Shown: positions 43,495 through 62,720, numbered from the stretch's first letter. The stretch is DNA of 64,000 nucleotides from Amoebidium appalachense (GCA_963693365.1 CAVNZM010000002.1:10974001-11038000), one strand, 5' to 3'. Numbers and translations: made by a program. Notes: generated from the letters alone by a model not told the origin.

Positions 43495-44214
43495 GGGGAG
43501 GGGGGTTGGCCAAGCTTGAGTATCTGTGATATGGCAGAAGCATTCAATACGAGCTGCATTCTGTCATACTAGCACCAGTCAGTGTTGCTTCCATGTGCAA
43601 TGGAGGCTGCCCACTCATGATCGAGTGAGCGTGCAATGTTAAATTAAATATTTAATTTTTGCATGTACCTACGTATACATGGTGGGATTTGAAGTTTAAA
43701 GTGTCGCTCAAAGCCTTTCGCAGTGGACAACTTGAAGCCAGCAATTAAATTGGTCTCTAAAACAAAAATGATGGACTAAAATGTATAAACACCTTACCAC
43801 CCACCACACTGCATCATTCACGTAAAAGTTCAGAACCAACCCCCTCCCCCCCCCCCCCCCCCCCCCTCCTCCCCGCATGTGACCGCCTCTCTAAAGTGAC
43901 AAGTGCGAGTCATGGATCACGTGAAGGTGTTCAAATGAAACTTCAAATTTCAGAATCCTTAGCCATACATAATGCCACAAGGTGCTCCAGCCCTTCCCCC
44001 CCCCCCCCCCCCCCCCCCCCTCCCTCCCCCCCCCTCCCCCCCCCCCCCCCCCCCCCCCCCGGGCAAACACACACACTCCCTTTCCCCGGAAAAAACAAAA
44101 CAAAAAAAAAGCAAAGAAAGAACAGGGGAAAGCAGCATACTATTTGAACGGTAACCCCAAGTAACCAGGCTCATAACAAACCAAAAACCCCTGATACTAT
44201 CTTACAGGCCACAA

Positions 44215-50421
<6,207 letters not shown>

Positions 50422-51459
50422 GGTTGCAGTCTCCTGTGTTTCTGTTGTGAAGGAGTTCTTATCCACGGCAGCTCTGGGAATAATGTCTGCAGCTAACTGG
50501 GGTAAAGCGGTCGGTGTGGTGTGTAGATGGCGCCAATTCCCGTGCCTGGCTGTTTAGGAACCAAGAAGCCGCTATGCAATTATTACACTCTTCCTAGATG
50601 CCCACGTCTCTTCTCATCCATCTGAGCTAAATTGGCGATGAGCAAAACTTCTCTGTTTGCACACCTACTGGTCTATGGCTAGCACTAAAGCCAAAAAGAA
50701 AAATGGTGCGTGTCACTACTGCCTTCCTTCAATCTTGGCACGTTGACCACCCTTATCACACCTCTTGAACTTACTACAAACACACAGGACTGCCACACTG
50801 CCACTAAACAACGACAAATTGCACCCGGTTTTTTGAGAAAAGCAAATTTGAGGCCTTTGGCTCACCGATGCCATTTATAGTAGGCTGTTTGCGCAATCAC
50901 TGACACACCATTCAGCCGGAGCGCACCACTTAGCTTTGTAAACCACAAAACCACAAATGTTCATGTTGGTTTCCAAGCGCTTGTACATGTTGGTTTCCAA
51001 GCGCTTGTGCATGTTCAAGCAAGTAGGGGCAGATTATCAATTCAAAAGTCTCGCCTCCTCGTCCGACGCTTGAACACACCCCAGTCCACTGTTGGTATGG
51101 TGGCTACAGGAGGGCACTATAGTATTAGCATACATGGGGTTCTGCCTCTCTGCTCGAGATCTTGGTTGGTTCTGCGTCTCAAAACCCTTGCGGATGTTCC
51201 ACATCGAGCAGTCTTATGCTACCTGATGAGTGTTCTCCTGCTACTCCGTGGCTACTAATGCGGTCTATAAATTACTACCAACCTTATAGTTACTGCCAGG
51301 CTTTATTACCTTCCTTTGGCCCACTATCAGCAACCTCACTGTTCCAGTGATCACATCCCGGACCTGCTACCGGAGTCGCCACACCCTTCCCCTCCGGATC
51401 CGAATCCACCGTAGCCTTCCCCATCTCCCCTCCATTCCCTCTCCTTCCAAGCTTCTGGA
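50422..51459. promoter_or_regulatory. Divergent promoter interval between GID8 and the polyprenol kinase gene
   Basis: About 1 kb of mostly unique sequence with few microsatellites, unlike other intergenic regions. A short direct repeat, CATGTTGGTTTCCAAGCGCT, lies near 50962 and 50986. No clear TATA box or other gene. Confidence 0.45.
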
Positions 51460-51974
51460 ATGGCGTTTGGCATGCACGACTTTTTTGCGTTCGTCGGATC
51501 GGTGGCTGTAGCCGTCAGCTGGCTGCTGTTCGGCAAGCTGCTTGCTGCACGCAACATGGTGCCCCCGGTGGTGTCACGCAAACTGGCCCACATAGGCACA
51601 GGTGTGGCTACTCATTTGTTTCCCCCCAACATGTAAATTATCACAGGCCACTTGTCACTTCTTATCGAATGGTCTTGTGTGATGCTACTTGTCGTTTGGT
51701 GTACCTTTGAACAGTAGCGACATGCTTCGTCACTTTCTCGCACTCGGTCCCTCCTGCAAACATCATTCAGGAACAGGCCCACGCTCTTTCATTCTTTTCA
51801 ACTTCCCCTCCGATCTGCAACTCCCTCCCCCTCCACCCCCCTCCCCTCCCCTCCAAACCCCCAACCCCCCCATAAGCATGACACACACACACACACACAC
51901 ACATTCGCACACACACACACGCACACAATTACACATTAAAACATACAGACACGCCGGTCGAAGGGCCCCCGAGG

Positions 51975-52012
<38 letters not shown>

Positions 52013-53107
52013 GGGAAGGGAGGGAGGGGGGAGGGGGTGGAGGGGGGGGGGGGGGGGGGGGGCAGGCAATATGCATGGAAAATGTCATTTTTTTCACACG
52101 GTCAGCATTTATTAATGGTACTTTACGTGGCGTCGATGGTTTTTCCTACGCACTGACCAAAACACCACTAATGCCGTACTACCCAGGGCCCCTCTTTCTT
52201 GTGTGCTGGGGGCTCTACTCGGACGGGTCCTATGCAAAGTATGTGGCTGCAAGTGTGCCGGCCATCCTGACCTTCCAGTTCTTTCTGGTCGGCGTCGGAT
52301 TCGTCAAGGTATGTCGGGAGAAGAGAGCATGTTGAGCAGCGACGCTATTTAGTATATTTATTTGTTTATCTATGTAACATGACTATTTGTTATTCGTGGC
52401 GATTTGTATTTGTTATTACTGTTCTTATTCTATTATATTCTGCTTTATTTTGTGCGTGTGTGTGTGTTTGGGGGGGGTGGGGGGGGGGGGGGGGTGGGGG
52501 GGACCTTTGAGAGGTTAGCGATTGAAAGGAAGACATGGGGGGCTAAGGTGGGTTGTTTTGGTTTGTAAGGAAGACTTCTAATGACGAGGAGCATTTAGCT
52601 TGCAGAGGAAGACGGTGATGGTCATAGTGGTTATGATTTGTATGTATGTGTGTAGAGGGAGGGGGGAAGAGGGGGGGGTGGGGGGTGGGGAGAAGGAGGT
52701 GTACGTAAAGGGCGGACAGACAGAGGTTGAGGTGGGGTGGGGGGGGGGGGGGTGGGGAGAGGGGGGTGGGGTGGGTGGGGTGGGGAGGGGGGGGAGAGAG
52801 CGGGGCAACCGAGATTTTCCGGAGGGGCAAGGAGGAGGGCGATGTGTGGTGGAGCTATAGGAAGGGTGGCAGGCACGGTTGAAGTATACATATGCATGCA
52901 AAATGAAAATGAAGGGTCAGTAACACTTGTCCCCTCTCCCTAGGAAAAGCGGGGGAGGGTGGCCGGGGAGAGGAGGGGGAGGGAGGGGGGAGGGGAAGGG
53001 GGGGGGGGGGGAGGGGGGGGGGGGGGGGAGAGGAATTGTTGCTGAAGGCCAGGCACCATTCATTACTAATGCTCGACAACCGGTTTGGCTGTGCACAATT
53101 CACATAG

Positions 53108-53160
<53 letters not shown>

Positions 53161-55070
53161 ACGAGGACTTTGTGCGGTCGATATCCCGCAGCGGCAGCAG
53201 GCAGGAGCTGCTCAAGGGCCCACTGACGTACGGATTGGTGCACGTGCTGGCCGCAGTCGTGAGTGATTTATAAAATTTAAAATAGCGCTTGAGGGAAGGA
53301 CTATCGGTGTAGACGCTGGGGGCTGCACAGTGAAGTGCCTATGTTCGACGAATCGTGGCATATACGTATAACTTGTGGGTCAGCACAGTTCTTAATGTTG
53401 TCATTGGTTGGCTTTTTTATGTTTGTTTTTTTTCCCCTCTTTCATTATTGATATTTTGTTGTTGTTGTTGGATGGGGGGAGAGGGGCGGGGGAGGGGAGG
53501 GGAGGGGGGGGAAGGGGGGGGGGGGGGGGGGGGGGGGGGGAGGGGTGGGGAAGGAGGGGAGAGCTGCAGTGCGGGCTGTGAGAGGGGAGATGGTGGGAAA
53601 GGCATGCAGGCCCGCGTGCCCCATGTGCTCAGAGTGGCTGTATGTAGCGCATCGATCCTATGGTAGACGGGTTGCCTTGCCGACTGCCTTTCCTTCTATT
53701 AATGGATGCAGCCTGCCTTAGGCTTTGCTAATTTTGTGCTAAGAACCGAAAAGTTGTCGTTTTTCGTGAGTGTTTTGGCAATCGCACACCTGTATAGTTG
53801 TTTGCTCAGTTTGCTTGCTGTAAAAGACTGCAACCTATTGTGCAGCACAAGTCTTGCCGTGGTTTAATTTGGGGCTGCCCCTAGTGTGTGTGTGCCCCAT
53901 AGGGATGTATCTTTAACTCACCTGCACCCCGATTATTGACTTGCATATTTTCTTCTGTGCAGGCGTTTTGGCGCCATAACCGGGCCGGGGTACTGTCCGT
54001 CCTCCTTTTGTGTTTGGGTGACGGCTTTGCAGATGTGATTGGCAGGTGTGTGTAGCCACCCCCCTCCCCCTCTCTCTCCCCCCCCTCCCCCTCTCCCCCC
54101 CCCCCCCCCCCCCCCCCGCTTCCCCCACCCTCCCCTATCCTCTCCCCCTCCCCCCCGGCCCCACCCTCCTCCCTCCTTTTTCGTTCTCGAGCTGAATGGC
54201 GACCGATTCCACATGTATGTTCCGTTATGTGTGTGATCACCTGTCACTTTGTGCATGCACCCCTCATGCACTCATGCACCCGTTTATTTCATCTTCTATA
54301 TCCTCCCCTCTACCCCCCTCCCTCCCCTTCAATGCCCTTTTTTCGGGCAATCCTCCCCCCGCCCCTTCCCGCCTTTTTTTTGTGTGTGTGTGTGGTGGGG
54401 GGCGGGGGGGGAGGGGGGGGGGGGGGGTTAGTCAACGTTACATGTGAAGAGTAGGTGTGGTTATGGGGATGTGGGGGGGGTATCTCTACACGTGTCCGTG
54501 TGTGCCACCTGTGTACGTGTGCATGTGCTTGTGTGTGTTCCCACGGGCGTGCACGCGTGTGTGGGTGTGTACATACACGTGTGTGTCTTCGCAGTTCCTT
54601 CTTTGTATAACTGTGTTGTTACAATGGCATCTTGCCATGTCTTGCTGTGTCCATTTTCTTTTCCCCTCTCCCCGTCCGTGTGTGTGTGCATGCATGCCAT
54701 CACACACACCCTTTGCATGCACCTGACCTCTCCATTTTGCAGGCAGTATGGGACCACCAGGCTGCCATGGCATGCAACGAAGACTGTGGCTGGCTCAGGT
54801 GCGTGCAATGCAATTGCAATGTGCATGTGCTGGTGTATATGTCTGTGTGTGCTCCGACATCCCGCTGCCGGTGTTTTTTGGGACTCTTTGGGTAGGGGAG
54901 GTGGGTGGGGGGGGGGGGGGAGGGCGGGGAGGTGGGGGGAGGGGGGAGGGGGGGGGGGCACGGAGAGTAGGTGGGGGGGGGGGGGGGGGGGGGGGGGGGG
55001 ACGGGGGGAAGAAGAGGAAAGGGTCTCACCGAGGTGTGTGCATGCATGAGTGGGTTTGTGTGTTTGCTTT

Positions 55071-55110
<40 letters not shown>

Positions 55111-56410
55111 GTGTTTGTGCTTTGTGGTTGTCTGTGTCCATGTTCATGGGTTGGTGTGTGTGCTTCACGGTTAGGAAATGTGTCTGGTATTTTTTTTATT
55201 TATTTTGCGTGTGTGCGCGCGTACCATAGTAAATGTGTGTATTTGTGTGGGAGCCTCCAAGGCTGCCTGTGTGTGTGTGTGTGTGCCTACGTGTATTTGT
55301 GCGTGTGTGCGTGTGATTGAGGGTTGTGTTTGTGCATGTGTTTGTGTCTGTGTTCTAACCTCTGTGCATGCGGTAAGAACCGCGCTGCAGATGTCTTCTG
55401 TTGGGTCTATGCATGCATTCGTTAAAACCCTGAGTGGCGCTGCGGACACGGAGCATGGCATCATATGTCTTCGTAAAACAAAGGGCCCCTCAAGAAAAAA
55501 GGGGGAGAAAAGGAGGGGGGAAGGGGGTTGGGGGGAGGCAGGGGGAGGGGGGAGGGGCTGGAGAGGGGGGAGGGGGGGGGGGGGGGGGGGGGGGGGAAGA
55601 AGATGAAAGAATGGTGTCAAATATGATCCGTGCCCTCAGGAGGATTTGGCAACACACGCTAACTTACCGTACTGTGTTTTGATGCAGTGGCATTCTTTGT
55701 GAGCTCTCTTGTGGGCATGGTGGCCTATGTGAGTCTGTTTGACCATTGGGCCTGGTTCCTTGAGTGCCCTGCCCTGGGTCCCAGCTACTGGCTTAGGTAT
55801 GAATGGTCCCTAGCACACTGGACGTCTTCCCTTCCTTCCTTTCTGTTGCAAGGGCTCAGTTTCATGCTTGTTTGTTTTTTCCCTCCTCCTTTTTGTTTTC
55901 ATGCTGTGTCCTTTTTGTTTTGTTTTGTTTTGTTTTGTTTTATTTTTTATTTTTATTTTTTGGGGGGGGGAGGGGGGGGAAGGGGGGGAGTGAGGGGAGG
56001 GGAGGGGGGGGGGGGGGGGCTCTTATGTTTGGCCCCCTGCTCAGTGGCTTTCTTCCCTGCCCTTCTTTATGTTGCTGTGGTTTTTTCATGTCTTTCTTTT
56101 TCTTTTGAGTCAAAGTTTTTTCTTCATAAAGTGTCTTGTTAGTTCTTTTTTGTTGTTGTTTTTTGGGCCCTTTCACAGTGGAGGCGTGGATGTGGTGCCT
56201 GAGGAAAGGAAAGAACGAAATGGTTGAAGGCGGGTGTGCTTTTTTTTTTTTTTTTTGGGGGGGGGGGGGGGGGCACTGCATGTGTGCTATTGTGCATCAT
56301 CAGTGGATGGGTGGTTGGGCATGCATGCATGCGAGTGCTATCGTGCGCTTGTTTATAAATAGCTGTTTTCCTTTTTATATCCTTTTTTTTTTTTGGGGGG
56401 GGGGGGGGGT

Positions 56411-56444
<34 letters not shown>

Positions 56445-56758
56445 GGGGGGGGGGGGCTGGGGACGGATGTGCTAGACTGAAAGAGCAAGTGTATGGGGCG
56501 GTAGAGAGATTGTGAACAGTGTACCACGAGGGGCTGAGAACGGAGCAGGGGTGGGGGGGGGGGGGGGGGGGGGGGGGGGGAGGCATGGGCTCAAGTAGTG
56601 GTTGCCATGGCAACACTGACTATTGATTGGTGGGCACGGGCAGGCTGGTGATACTGGCTGGGGGGGCCACGCTAGTGGAGGGATCACTGTCGCATGAGTG
56701 GGACAATGTGTGTGTGTTTGTGGCTGCCGTGGCTGGATGCTACCTGCTGGCACTTTGA
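51460..56758 (+). CDS. Phytol/farnesol kinase-like protein (VTE5/FOLK family)
   Basis: Membrane CTP-dependent polyprenol kinase of the VTE5/FOLK/dolichol-kinase superfamily. Plant VTE5 makes phytyl phosphate for tocopherol synthesis; FOLK phosphorylates farnesol. Seven exons, phases consistent: 51460-51601, 52187-52308, 53160-53258, 53963-54045, 54743-54798, 55688-55796, 56644-56758; 241 codons plus stop. Seen: an N-terminal membrane segment, VSRKLAHIGTGPLF, QELLKGPLTYGLVHV (VTE5 has a similar ELLKGPL block), the signature LGDGFADVIGRQYGTTRLPW, KTVAGSVAFF, and a hydrophobic C-terminus VFVAAVAGCYLLAL. It is shorter than plant VTE5/FOLK at the N-terminus, and no transit peptide is visible upstream of the first helix, so plastid location is not supported by what is seen. 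Phytol versus farnesol cannot be decided. Confidence 0.9.
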
Positions 56759-57467
56759 AAATGTGAATTGGTCTCCCGAGCTTTCAGTGGCCTATTAAAA
56801 CTTGTTATATAGTAATATATAAAGGTGGGTCGCTTGAAAGAATATGATTTAGATGGGTTGGAAGTTGGGTTTAAATTTGGCAGGGAGTAAGTATTTTAAA
56901 ACCACGTGACAGTGCACCTGCATGTTTCAGCTGTGTGCAGTTGATGTTACTGGAAGATATGTTAGTTAGAAGAGAGCGCATAGCACTACATAACTAAGCT
57001 CGCACCATTGAATTTATAATTGGTTGGGTTTGATCAGATCTAGAGTGGCATGGCCGAGCACTGGGTAGTTATTAAGAATGATGTTTGCGAAACGTGCATC
57101 ATAGAAAATTAGAATCCTCGCAGGATCTGTACGTATAAATATATACATGTGATTGTTTTCCTATATTACATGTGAAAGCAGATCTAGGTGGACTGAGACT
57201 TTGACTTGAGTTAGCGACGATTTGTGAAATTTACACCTTTGAAATATCTATTTTTAAAATGATCACGATTGCCACGGGTCCCCTACGTCACGGGTTATTG
57301 GAACAATTAGTGTCCTCATGTTTCATATGCTGGACTTAATTTTCCGTTTTAAATGCGCTTACCGTTGTCATGATTGGGCTGAGGCTGAGTGTGACACTGG
57401 CCATAGTATTAGTGAATTCTAATACGAACACGGAAAACATGTAACAAACACACACACACACATGTGT

Positions 57468-57498
<31 letters not shown>

Positions 57499-57569
57499 GT
57501 GTGTGTGTGTGCGTTCACGTGTGTGTGTGTGTGCACGTGTGTCTCATGGAGAGAGAGAGAGAAAGGGAG

Positions 57570-57615
<46 letters not shown>

Positions 57616-57782
57616 TCAGAGAGAGAGGCTGAGAGATGGGGAGGGGGATTTTATGTGTTATGCTAAGTAGTACTGTATTTCACGGTTGCCCCCTAATACT
57701 ATGCGGCCCAGACCAGCAGCCTCTGCAATAAAATTTCGCTCCTATGTGCCTCACCCCCCCCCCCCTTCCCCCTTTTCCCTCA

Positions 57783-57813
<31 letters not shown>

Positions 57814-58174
57814 CTCCACTCTCTCTCCCGCCCCGGAGCCTCAGGGTGGGAGGGGGGAGGGGGGAGTGCGGTACAGCTCAGAGTACGAAGTATATGCATT
57901 CAGTACCGTACGGCCCTACTAAGACTGGCAACACATTGCAGATACAGCAAACCACACATGAACAACTAAATGGTATGATTATGAATCGTAAGTAAAGCCC
58001 ATACTTAGGGAGGCCAAGCCATCCACAGTATCCACACACCCACCGCGGAGTTCTGAGTGAACACACACACAGACACAAGTGACACATGGCATACACGTGG
58101 CACACATGCATAAATGCACGCACAACTACACATGTGCACGTGCTCACACACACACACACACAAACACACCGTAT

Positions 58175-58226
<52 letters not shown>

Positions 58227-58289
58227 CACAGGCACACGCGTGCACACACACCCACACACATACACACACACATACACACACACACGTAC

Positions 58290-58328
<39 letters not shown>

Positions 58329-58765
58329 ACGCACGCACACACACACACACACACATACATGCACACGCACACATACACACCACACACACAGTGTCAGACG
58401 GTCACACACATACTCGAGTACGCACGTGCACGGATCATCGGACGCAGAACTCGGCACAGTCACCACCAGGGCACCACAACCACCACCAGCGTCCACACCA
58501 ACTTAGTAGCACTATCAAGTCCCACCTTCTCTCCCCCTCCCCCTTTTTCCCCCCCATGTTTCCGGGGGGGAAAGGGGGGGGGAGAGGGGGGGGGGGGGAT
58601 CTGAATGAACACTGTGCACACACGCACACGCATATGACACACACACAAGCGCACACACGTGCACACACACACACATACAGGTACACACACACACACACAC
58701 ACACACACAACAAACAAACACACACACACACACACACACACATACACACACAACACACACACACA

Positions 58766-58805
<40 letters not shown>

Positions 58806-59687
58806 TGCAGGAAAGAGAGATAGGACAGGAGGGAGAGAGAGAAAAAGAAAGGGAGAGAGAGGGAGACAGGGAGAGAGAGTTTCAAATGCTACACACACAC
58901 TTTTCACCTCTCAGTATCCCCCCCCCCCCCCCTATCCCTCCTCCCCCCCCCCCCCCCTCTTACCCTCCGACCCACACACACACGTATTTACAATACACAG
59001 ACACAGCGACGCTAATATTAGATGGCATTCCTTTCCATATTAGGAAACCTATGTCTCTGTCAGGATATTGTCTCTCCTTGCCCAAGCGCGATATTGCATG
59101 CCATTGGACCGCCTTACACTGGCGTGTTACTTATGTAATTTATAACCGTAGTTGTAATATTTGTGCTACTAGATTCGACAGGAAGCACTTGAACCGATGT
59201 AGCATGTTAATTCCGATTGTTCCAGTTTCTTTTCGGCTGCAGGCATTTGCCCGCTATCCCAGTATTTGCTGAATATCAAAAATCAGTACGATGTTGTGTA
59301 TAACTTTACTCTTGCATGGCTAACAATTATCGGTTATTGACGGGCCATAGCTGAGTTCATGCACGAAACCCTATGTGTAAAATTTTCGTTACAAACCTCG
59401 TTGGAAATTCGGTGAAGCTATCTCAGCGCCTAGCTCGTTGTGTCTATGGCAACTGTACAGTATATCCATTCTTAGCCCTGTCTGAAGCCCCAGTATTCAG
59501 TCAAAAGACATAAAACAAAAAAAATCATTAAAAACAACGACAAAATAAAAATTCAGCCATTGCGCTGTGTAGCGCTCCCACGCTACAGCATCCCCCTCAA
59601 TACAGCCCCCCCTCCCCCCTCCTCCTCACCCCCCCCCCTTGCCCCCCCCCCCCCCCCTCTGCCCCCCCCCCCTTCCCCCCCCCCCTC

Positions 59688-59719
<32 letters not shown>

Positions 59720-60363
59720 CGCGTCTCCTTAATTGACTAGTCACCTTGAATAGGAAGAGGCACCTCATATAGCACCTCCCCATGGTATAACGCACACATA
59801 ATAACGCCTGGGTCAAGTGGAACTACGACCATCCTTGCCGCCATTTCCCTTCACATTTTGTGCGTGACTTTAAGCCATAGAACACACGTCGTTTGAGAAG
59901 ATGCCTCACATATATAATGAACCGGTGGAACACTAAAGAATATCACTATTTTAACAAAGTAAGCAATACAAACCCCCCCCCCCCCCCCCCTCTCCCGGCA
60001 GCCTCCCCCCCCCTCCCCCCACCCCCTTCCCCTCTCCTCCCCCCTTCTTCCCCCCCCTCCCCCCCTCCCCCCCTCCCCCTCCCCCCCCCCCCCCCCCCCC
60101 CCCCGCACACAAAAAAAAAAAAAAAAAAAAAAAAAAGCGGGGGGCACCGGGGCTCGAACATGGTCCATTGAGGCTATATATAGCGCCCCACACGATATAA
60201 TCCCCCCCCCTGGAAGGTAATAATCAGAGGGTAGGGGCGTTATACCCGAGGCTCACAGACAAGCTGGCTCACAGCACGGACAGTCACACACACATCCGTG
60301 ACAGAGAGAGAGAGAGAACAAAGTTGCACCGAGAGAGAAACAACAACAAACTCGCCTGCAGCC
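56759..60363. other. Intergenic region
   Basis: About 3.6 kb. It starts with 0.6 kb of ordinary unique AT-rich sequence, then (CA)n/(GA)n at 57450-57612, an element copy at 57864-58012, (CA)n at 58144-58400 and 58640-58803, a coding-like open tail at 58990-59272 and C tracts at 59600-59718, 59972-60105. A TATA-like CTATATATAG lies near 60174-60183, about 180 bases before the first GT32 ATG. No intact gene. Confidence 0.6.
57864..58012 (-). mobile_element. Poly-C-tailed dispersed element outside any recognised gene
   Basis: Minus-strand reading: CCCTAAGTATGGGCTTTACT at the start, ATATACTTCGTACTCTGAGC near the end, followed by C-rich sequence. More diverged than the intronic copies, and the only one not placed in a gene. 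Confidence 0.5.
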
Positions 60364-60498
60364 ATGCTGCTGGCCGCAGCGCCCCGTTGGGCCAGTGCTA
60401 GGCACCGCCACACCCTGCTTGCTTTAGGCACCGCCACACCCTGCTTGCTTTCTTGCTGGGCATGGGCGCAGGCATGGTGCTTATGTTTTATCTCATGA
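60364..60498 (+). pseudogene. Frame-shifted signal-anchor start of the GT32 gene
   Basis: The first ATG (60364) opens a frame that ends after 44 codons. The frame is broken by an exact 26-bp tandem duplication (60400-60425 and 60426-60451, beginning AGGCACCGCCACACCC). 26 is not a multiple of three, and removing one copy would put this ATG in frame with the downstream enzyme. This could be a real allele or an assembly error. Confidence 0.6.
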
Positions 60499-61451
60499 GC
60501 CAAAGCACGGTGGGTGAGCCTTCAGCATACGCAGTGAGGGGCCACCAAGATGACGGGCAAACACAACAGGTCATGATGATGCAGAACGGGCGTCAAGCAG
60601 CAGAAAGGAGGGCAGCGAGGGACATTGCGTACTTGAGGCAGCTTTCAAAGCAGCTCACGCAAGACCCCTGCAGGCCTTTTACCGTGCCCACACCCCTCAA
60701 CACCCCCACGTATATGCCCAAAATATTTCATCAGTTGTGGGTTGGGCGCACAGGCAAGGCTCCACTTGAGGTGATGACAAGCTGCCGCGACCTTGTCGAA
60801 CAACATGGCTTTTTGTACATCCTCTGGACACAGGCATTGCTCGGCAAGCTGATCGAGTGTGATCCCTTTGCGCAAAGGCTGGGGATGACGGCGAAAACAT
60901 TGGATGCTGCCGTGCTGGGTAATGACCGTGTGACGGTGCTTAAGTATGCAGACATACTTCGTTTAATGCTCCTGTGGCACCATGGCGGTGTCTATGCGGA
61001 CGTGGACACGCTGTGTCTGCGTGATCTCTCTCCGCTGCTTCTGATAGGTAGGGACCACGATTGTTTTGCGGCGTACGAAAACTTGGACAAGGGCGAGATT
61101 AGGGTGTTGGTGGCGAACGGCGTGCAGGGGTGCCGTGCAAACAGCAGCACCATGCACACCCTTCTGAGCGAACTGGTCATAAACAGAAACCCATGGACCA
61201 CTGCGGGTTCACCGTGGCAGGTTACAGGCCCCCTGTTTCTGACAGACATGAGCGAATTGCCAGGACACACACCGTTTGTCAAGAAGGTCGGGTCAGGCAG
61301 GGTTGACTATTACAAGCTGCCACATTACCTGTTTCACCCCGTGTTCCACAGCGAGATGAGGGATGTGGGGAGGGAGAGGGCCCGAGAGTATGGGCAGGTG
61401 CTGGGGAGCTACCTGGTGTCTCTGTGGGGCACAACAACGGGCCTGTACTAA
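60462..61451 (+). CDS. GT32 family glycosyltransferase (OCH1-like), Golgi type II
   Basis: Sugar transferase using a nucleotide sugar, DXD-dependent, expected in the Golgi lumen. Single exon of 329 codons plus stop from the ATG at 60462. Seen: a short hydrophobic start (MGAGMVLMFYLMSQ), MPKIFHQLWVGRTGKAP, which is the typical GT32 entry motif, LKYADILRLMLLWHHGGVYA, the DXD site YADVDT, and a C-terminal YKLPHYLFHPV block. The start of the signal anchor is damaged by a 26-bp tandem duplication just upstream: the original start was probably 60364. With the present sequence only the shorter 60462 start gives the enzyme, with a truncated anchor. Donor and acceptor cannot be assigned. Intron-free, unlike most neighbours. 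Confidence 0.87.
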   Translation: MGAGMVLMFYLMSQSTVGEPSAYAVRGHQDDGQTQQVMMMQNGRQAAERRAARDIAYLRQLSKQLTQDPCRPFTVPTPLNTPTYMPKIFHQLWVGRTGKAPLEVMTSCRDLVEQHGFLYILWTQALLGKLIECDPFAQRLGMTAKTLDAAVLGNDRVTVLKYADILRLMLLWHHGGVYADVDTLCLRDLSPLLLIGRDHDCFAAYENLDKGEIRVLVANGVQGCRANSSTMHTLLSELVINRNPWTTAGSPWQVTGPLFLTDMSELPGHTPFVKKVGSGRVDYYKLPHYLFHPVFHSEMRDVGRERAREYGQVLGSYLVSLWGTTTGLY

Positions 61452-62428
61452 TCACGTAGGTGGGATGTGTGGTGGGTGGAGTGGGGAGATATGTGTGTGT
61501 GGTCTGGGAGGGAAGGGGGGTGGGGTGAGGAGGGAGGGGGGGCCGGGGTGAGGGGGGCAGGGCTGTAACGATTTGTATGAATGGTGCTGTATGTGATGTG
61601 GTGAGCAGAGTGTTGTGGCACCTCCTGGCTTGTGCTCGTGGTATCATATGCCATTGGCTCTGTCTAGTATTCACAGGGCCTACTGTGTTAGCCCCTTTCC
61701 CATCCCTGCCCGCACCACCCTACTTGATCATCTCGCTTTCATGCCCCTCCCCCCCGCCCCCATCCCCCCAACCCCCCTTCCCCCCTCTCACGCTGAAATC
61801 TCCCCTCCCTCCCCCCCACCCACCCCCCCGTCTCTCCCCCCTCCCCCCCTCCCTTTCTCTCTCTCCTCTCTCTCCCCTCTCCCCCCCCCCCCCCCCCCCC
61901 CCCCTCGTTGCCTCCCTCTCTCTCTCTCTCGCTCTCTGTCTGCTCCTGCGGGCCATATTTTGAAGAGTCGTCTCCAGCAGCATCCCCCAGTTGGTGGGGA
62001 GGGGGTGGGGAGGGGGAGGGGGGTGACTTTCTCGTTCTCGTAATCGAACAAAGTCAATGTTCTGGCCATAGTTCTTCTACTTGTTTTGTTCTAAATGTTT
62101 CTAGTAGCATGTATGTCAAAGACTGCTCTTTGTTTGGTTTTGCTGTATATACAAAGCTTCGTAGCATGTATGTCAATATGATAGAGATTAAATTAAAGTT
62201 ATAAAATTGTGTTCACCATTTATGACTCCACCAATGAAGGAAGGTCGTCTGGCTGGCTGGTCCCCGGGCTCTTACTTTGACGAATAAGTGATTGTCTGGC
62301 TCAGTTGTGCTCACCCCCCCCTTCCCCCCTCCCCCCTCCACCGCCCGCCCTCCCCCCCCCCTTTCACGCCCCCTCCCCCCCCTTACCTCACTCTCCATTC
62401 CTCATAAAACCAAGCCTCTTTTCTTTTT

Positions 62429-62466
<38 letters not shown>

Positions 62467-62720
62467 CCACACACACACCCATCCTCCCCCCCAACCCTCC
62501 CCCCCCTCCTCTCCCCTCCCCCAAACCTATCACACCGGTCATGAGACCCTCGGGTACTGTGGATGACGTGGGCCCCCCCTGAGGATGGGCTCTGCTTATT
62601 ATGCATACTCTTTATGTATGGCTTGCATTCTGCATCGTGTTATCCGTTTGTTCTTGTGTACTTCGTACTTTTTGACGCATTCAAACCCCCCCCCCCCCCC
62701 CCCCCCTCCTCCCCTTCCAG
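61452..62720. other. Region between GT32 and the next exon
   Basis: C-rich tracts (61740-61905, 62313-62530) separated by AT-rich sequence near 62040-62220 that could hold the GT32 3' end. From 62577 it contains an element copy, which suggests that the last part is already an intron of the next gene. No exon of that gene was identified here. Confidence 0.5.
62577..62686 (+). mobile_element. Poly-C-tailed dispersed element before the right-edge gene
   Basis: Starts CTGAGGATGGGCTCTGCTTA, ends GACGCATTCAAACC plus C tract, then the acceptor CTTCCAG at 62720. One of the best-preserved copies. Confidence 0.65.

Noticed and set aside
60141-60189. tRNA-like segment on the minus strand (7-bp acceptor-like stem, GTTCGAGCC box, T run)
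   Set aside because: Only 49 bases long, no anticodon arm, and the T stem does not pair; at best a decayed tRNA-derived fragment.
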